A DNA stretch of 40,227 nt from Microcaldota archaeon. Lineage in GTDB: Archaea > Micrarchaeota > Micrarchaeia > Anstonellales > Bilamarchaeaceae. Both the position numbers and the translations under genes were made by a program. Every line of letters starts with the position of its first letter. The stretch's first letter is position 1. Positions 40,209 through 40,227 of the stretch are shown here, piece after piece. Under the pieces are notes generated by a model. That model ran no database searches, had not been told where the DNA came from, and worked only from the letters and a program-made list of their open reading frames with translations. The stretch lies in contig JAKEGJ010000005.1 of the NCBI GenBank assembly GCA_022627495.1, forward strand, positions 1-40,227. Reading direction: 5' to 3'.

Positions 40209-40227
40209 GCAGTGAGAAACCCGTGCA

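Overview
The window reads as a moderately GC-rich archaeal chromosome segment. Evidence: many genes have an archaeal TATA-like box about 23-28 nt before the ATG with no room for a leader; toxin-antitoxin pairs are VapBC/MazEF-like; there is an archaeal form III RuBisCO, a SUF system with split SufB/SufD genes, a CPBP protease, several tiny zinc-ribbon proteins, and lipoproteins with DSDGG cysteine repeats of a kind I associate with DPANN archaea. The lineage is an inference (DPANN-like, moderate confidence). I see no rRNA, tRNA, CRISPR array or intact insertion sequence.

Layout. 0.2-2.2 kb: a beta-CASP-type metallo-hydrolase, then a minus-strand MazF/PemK toxin with RHH antitoxin and a strong palindromic operator. 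2.3-8.1 kb: large secreted propeller protein, membrane-anchored protein, HEIGH-motif lipoprotein (possibly frameshifted at its end), MsrB-MsrA fusion. 8.1-9.7 kb: zinc ribbon, then a coupled pair of a two-TM protein and a nuclease-like protein. 9.8-14.8 kb: CPBP protease, lipoprotein, membrane-anchored Cys protein, glutamate/leucine-type dehydrogenase, Kazal plus seven-repeat lipoprotein. 14.9-20.9 kb: SUF iron-sulfur assembly region (sufD, sufB on minus; sufC-sufS-TM gene-sufU on plus) with a divergent promoter and a palindrome at the predicted sufB start. 20.9-25.7 kb: helical-repeat protein, form III RuBisCO with a coupled zinc ribbon, TspO, RHH/PIN pair, m5C RNA methyltransferase with a separate PUA-domain gene. 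25.7-32.6 kb: small membrane, redox and zinc proteins, a CxxCxxCC protein, SdpI, VOC protein and several unknowns.

32.6-36.1 kb is visibly AT-rich and accessory: two VapBC cassettes separated by three copies of an identical 16-bp sequence, then an AT-rich lipoprotein, a short region of broken repeats, and two unknown genes. 36.1-40.2 kb returns to the host composition: unknown proteins, one of a family with the motif YxDYSHGIRLV, two zinc ribbons and a class III PLP aminotransferase that runs almost to the window end.

Functionally, the best-defined systems are SUF Fe-S assembly, the AMP/nucleoside-type RuBisCO, methionine sulfoxide repair, and four toxin-antitoxin loci. The best candidates for something undescribed are the nuclease/two-TM pair, the repeat-bounded VapBC array, the TM gene embedded between sufS and sufU, and the Kazal/DSDGG surface lipoprotein.
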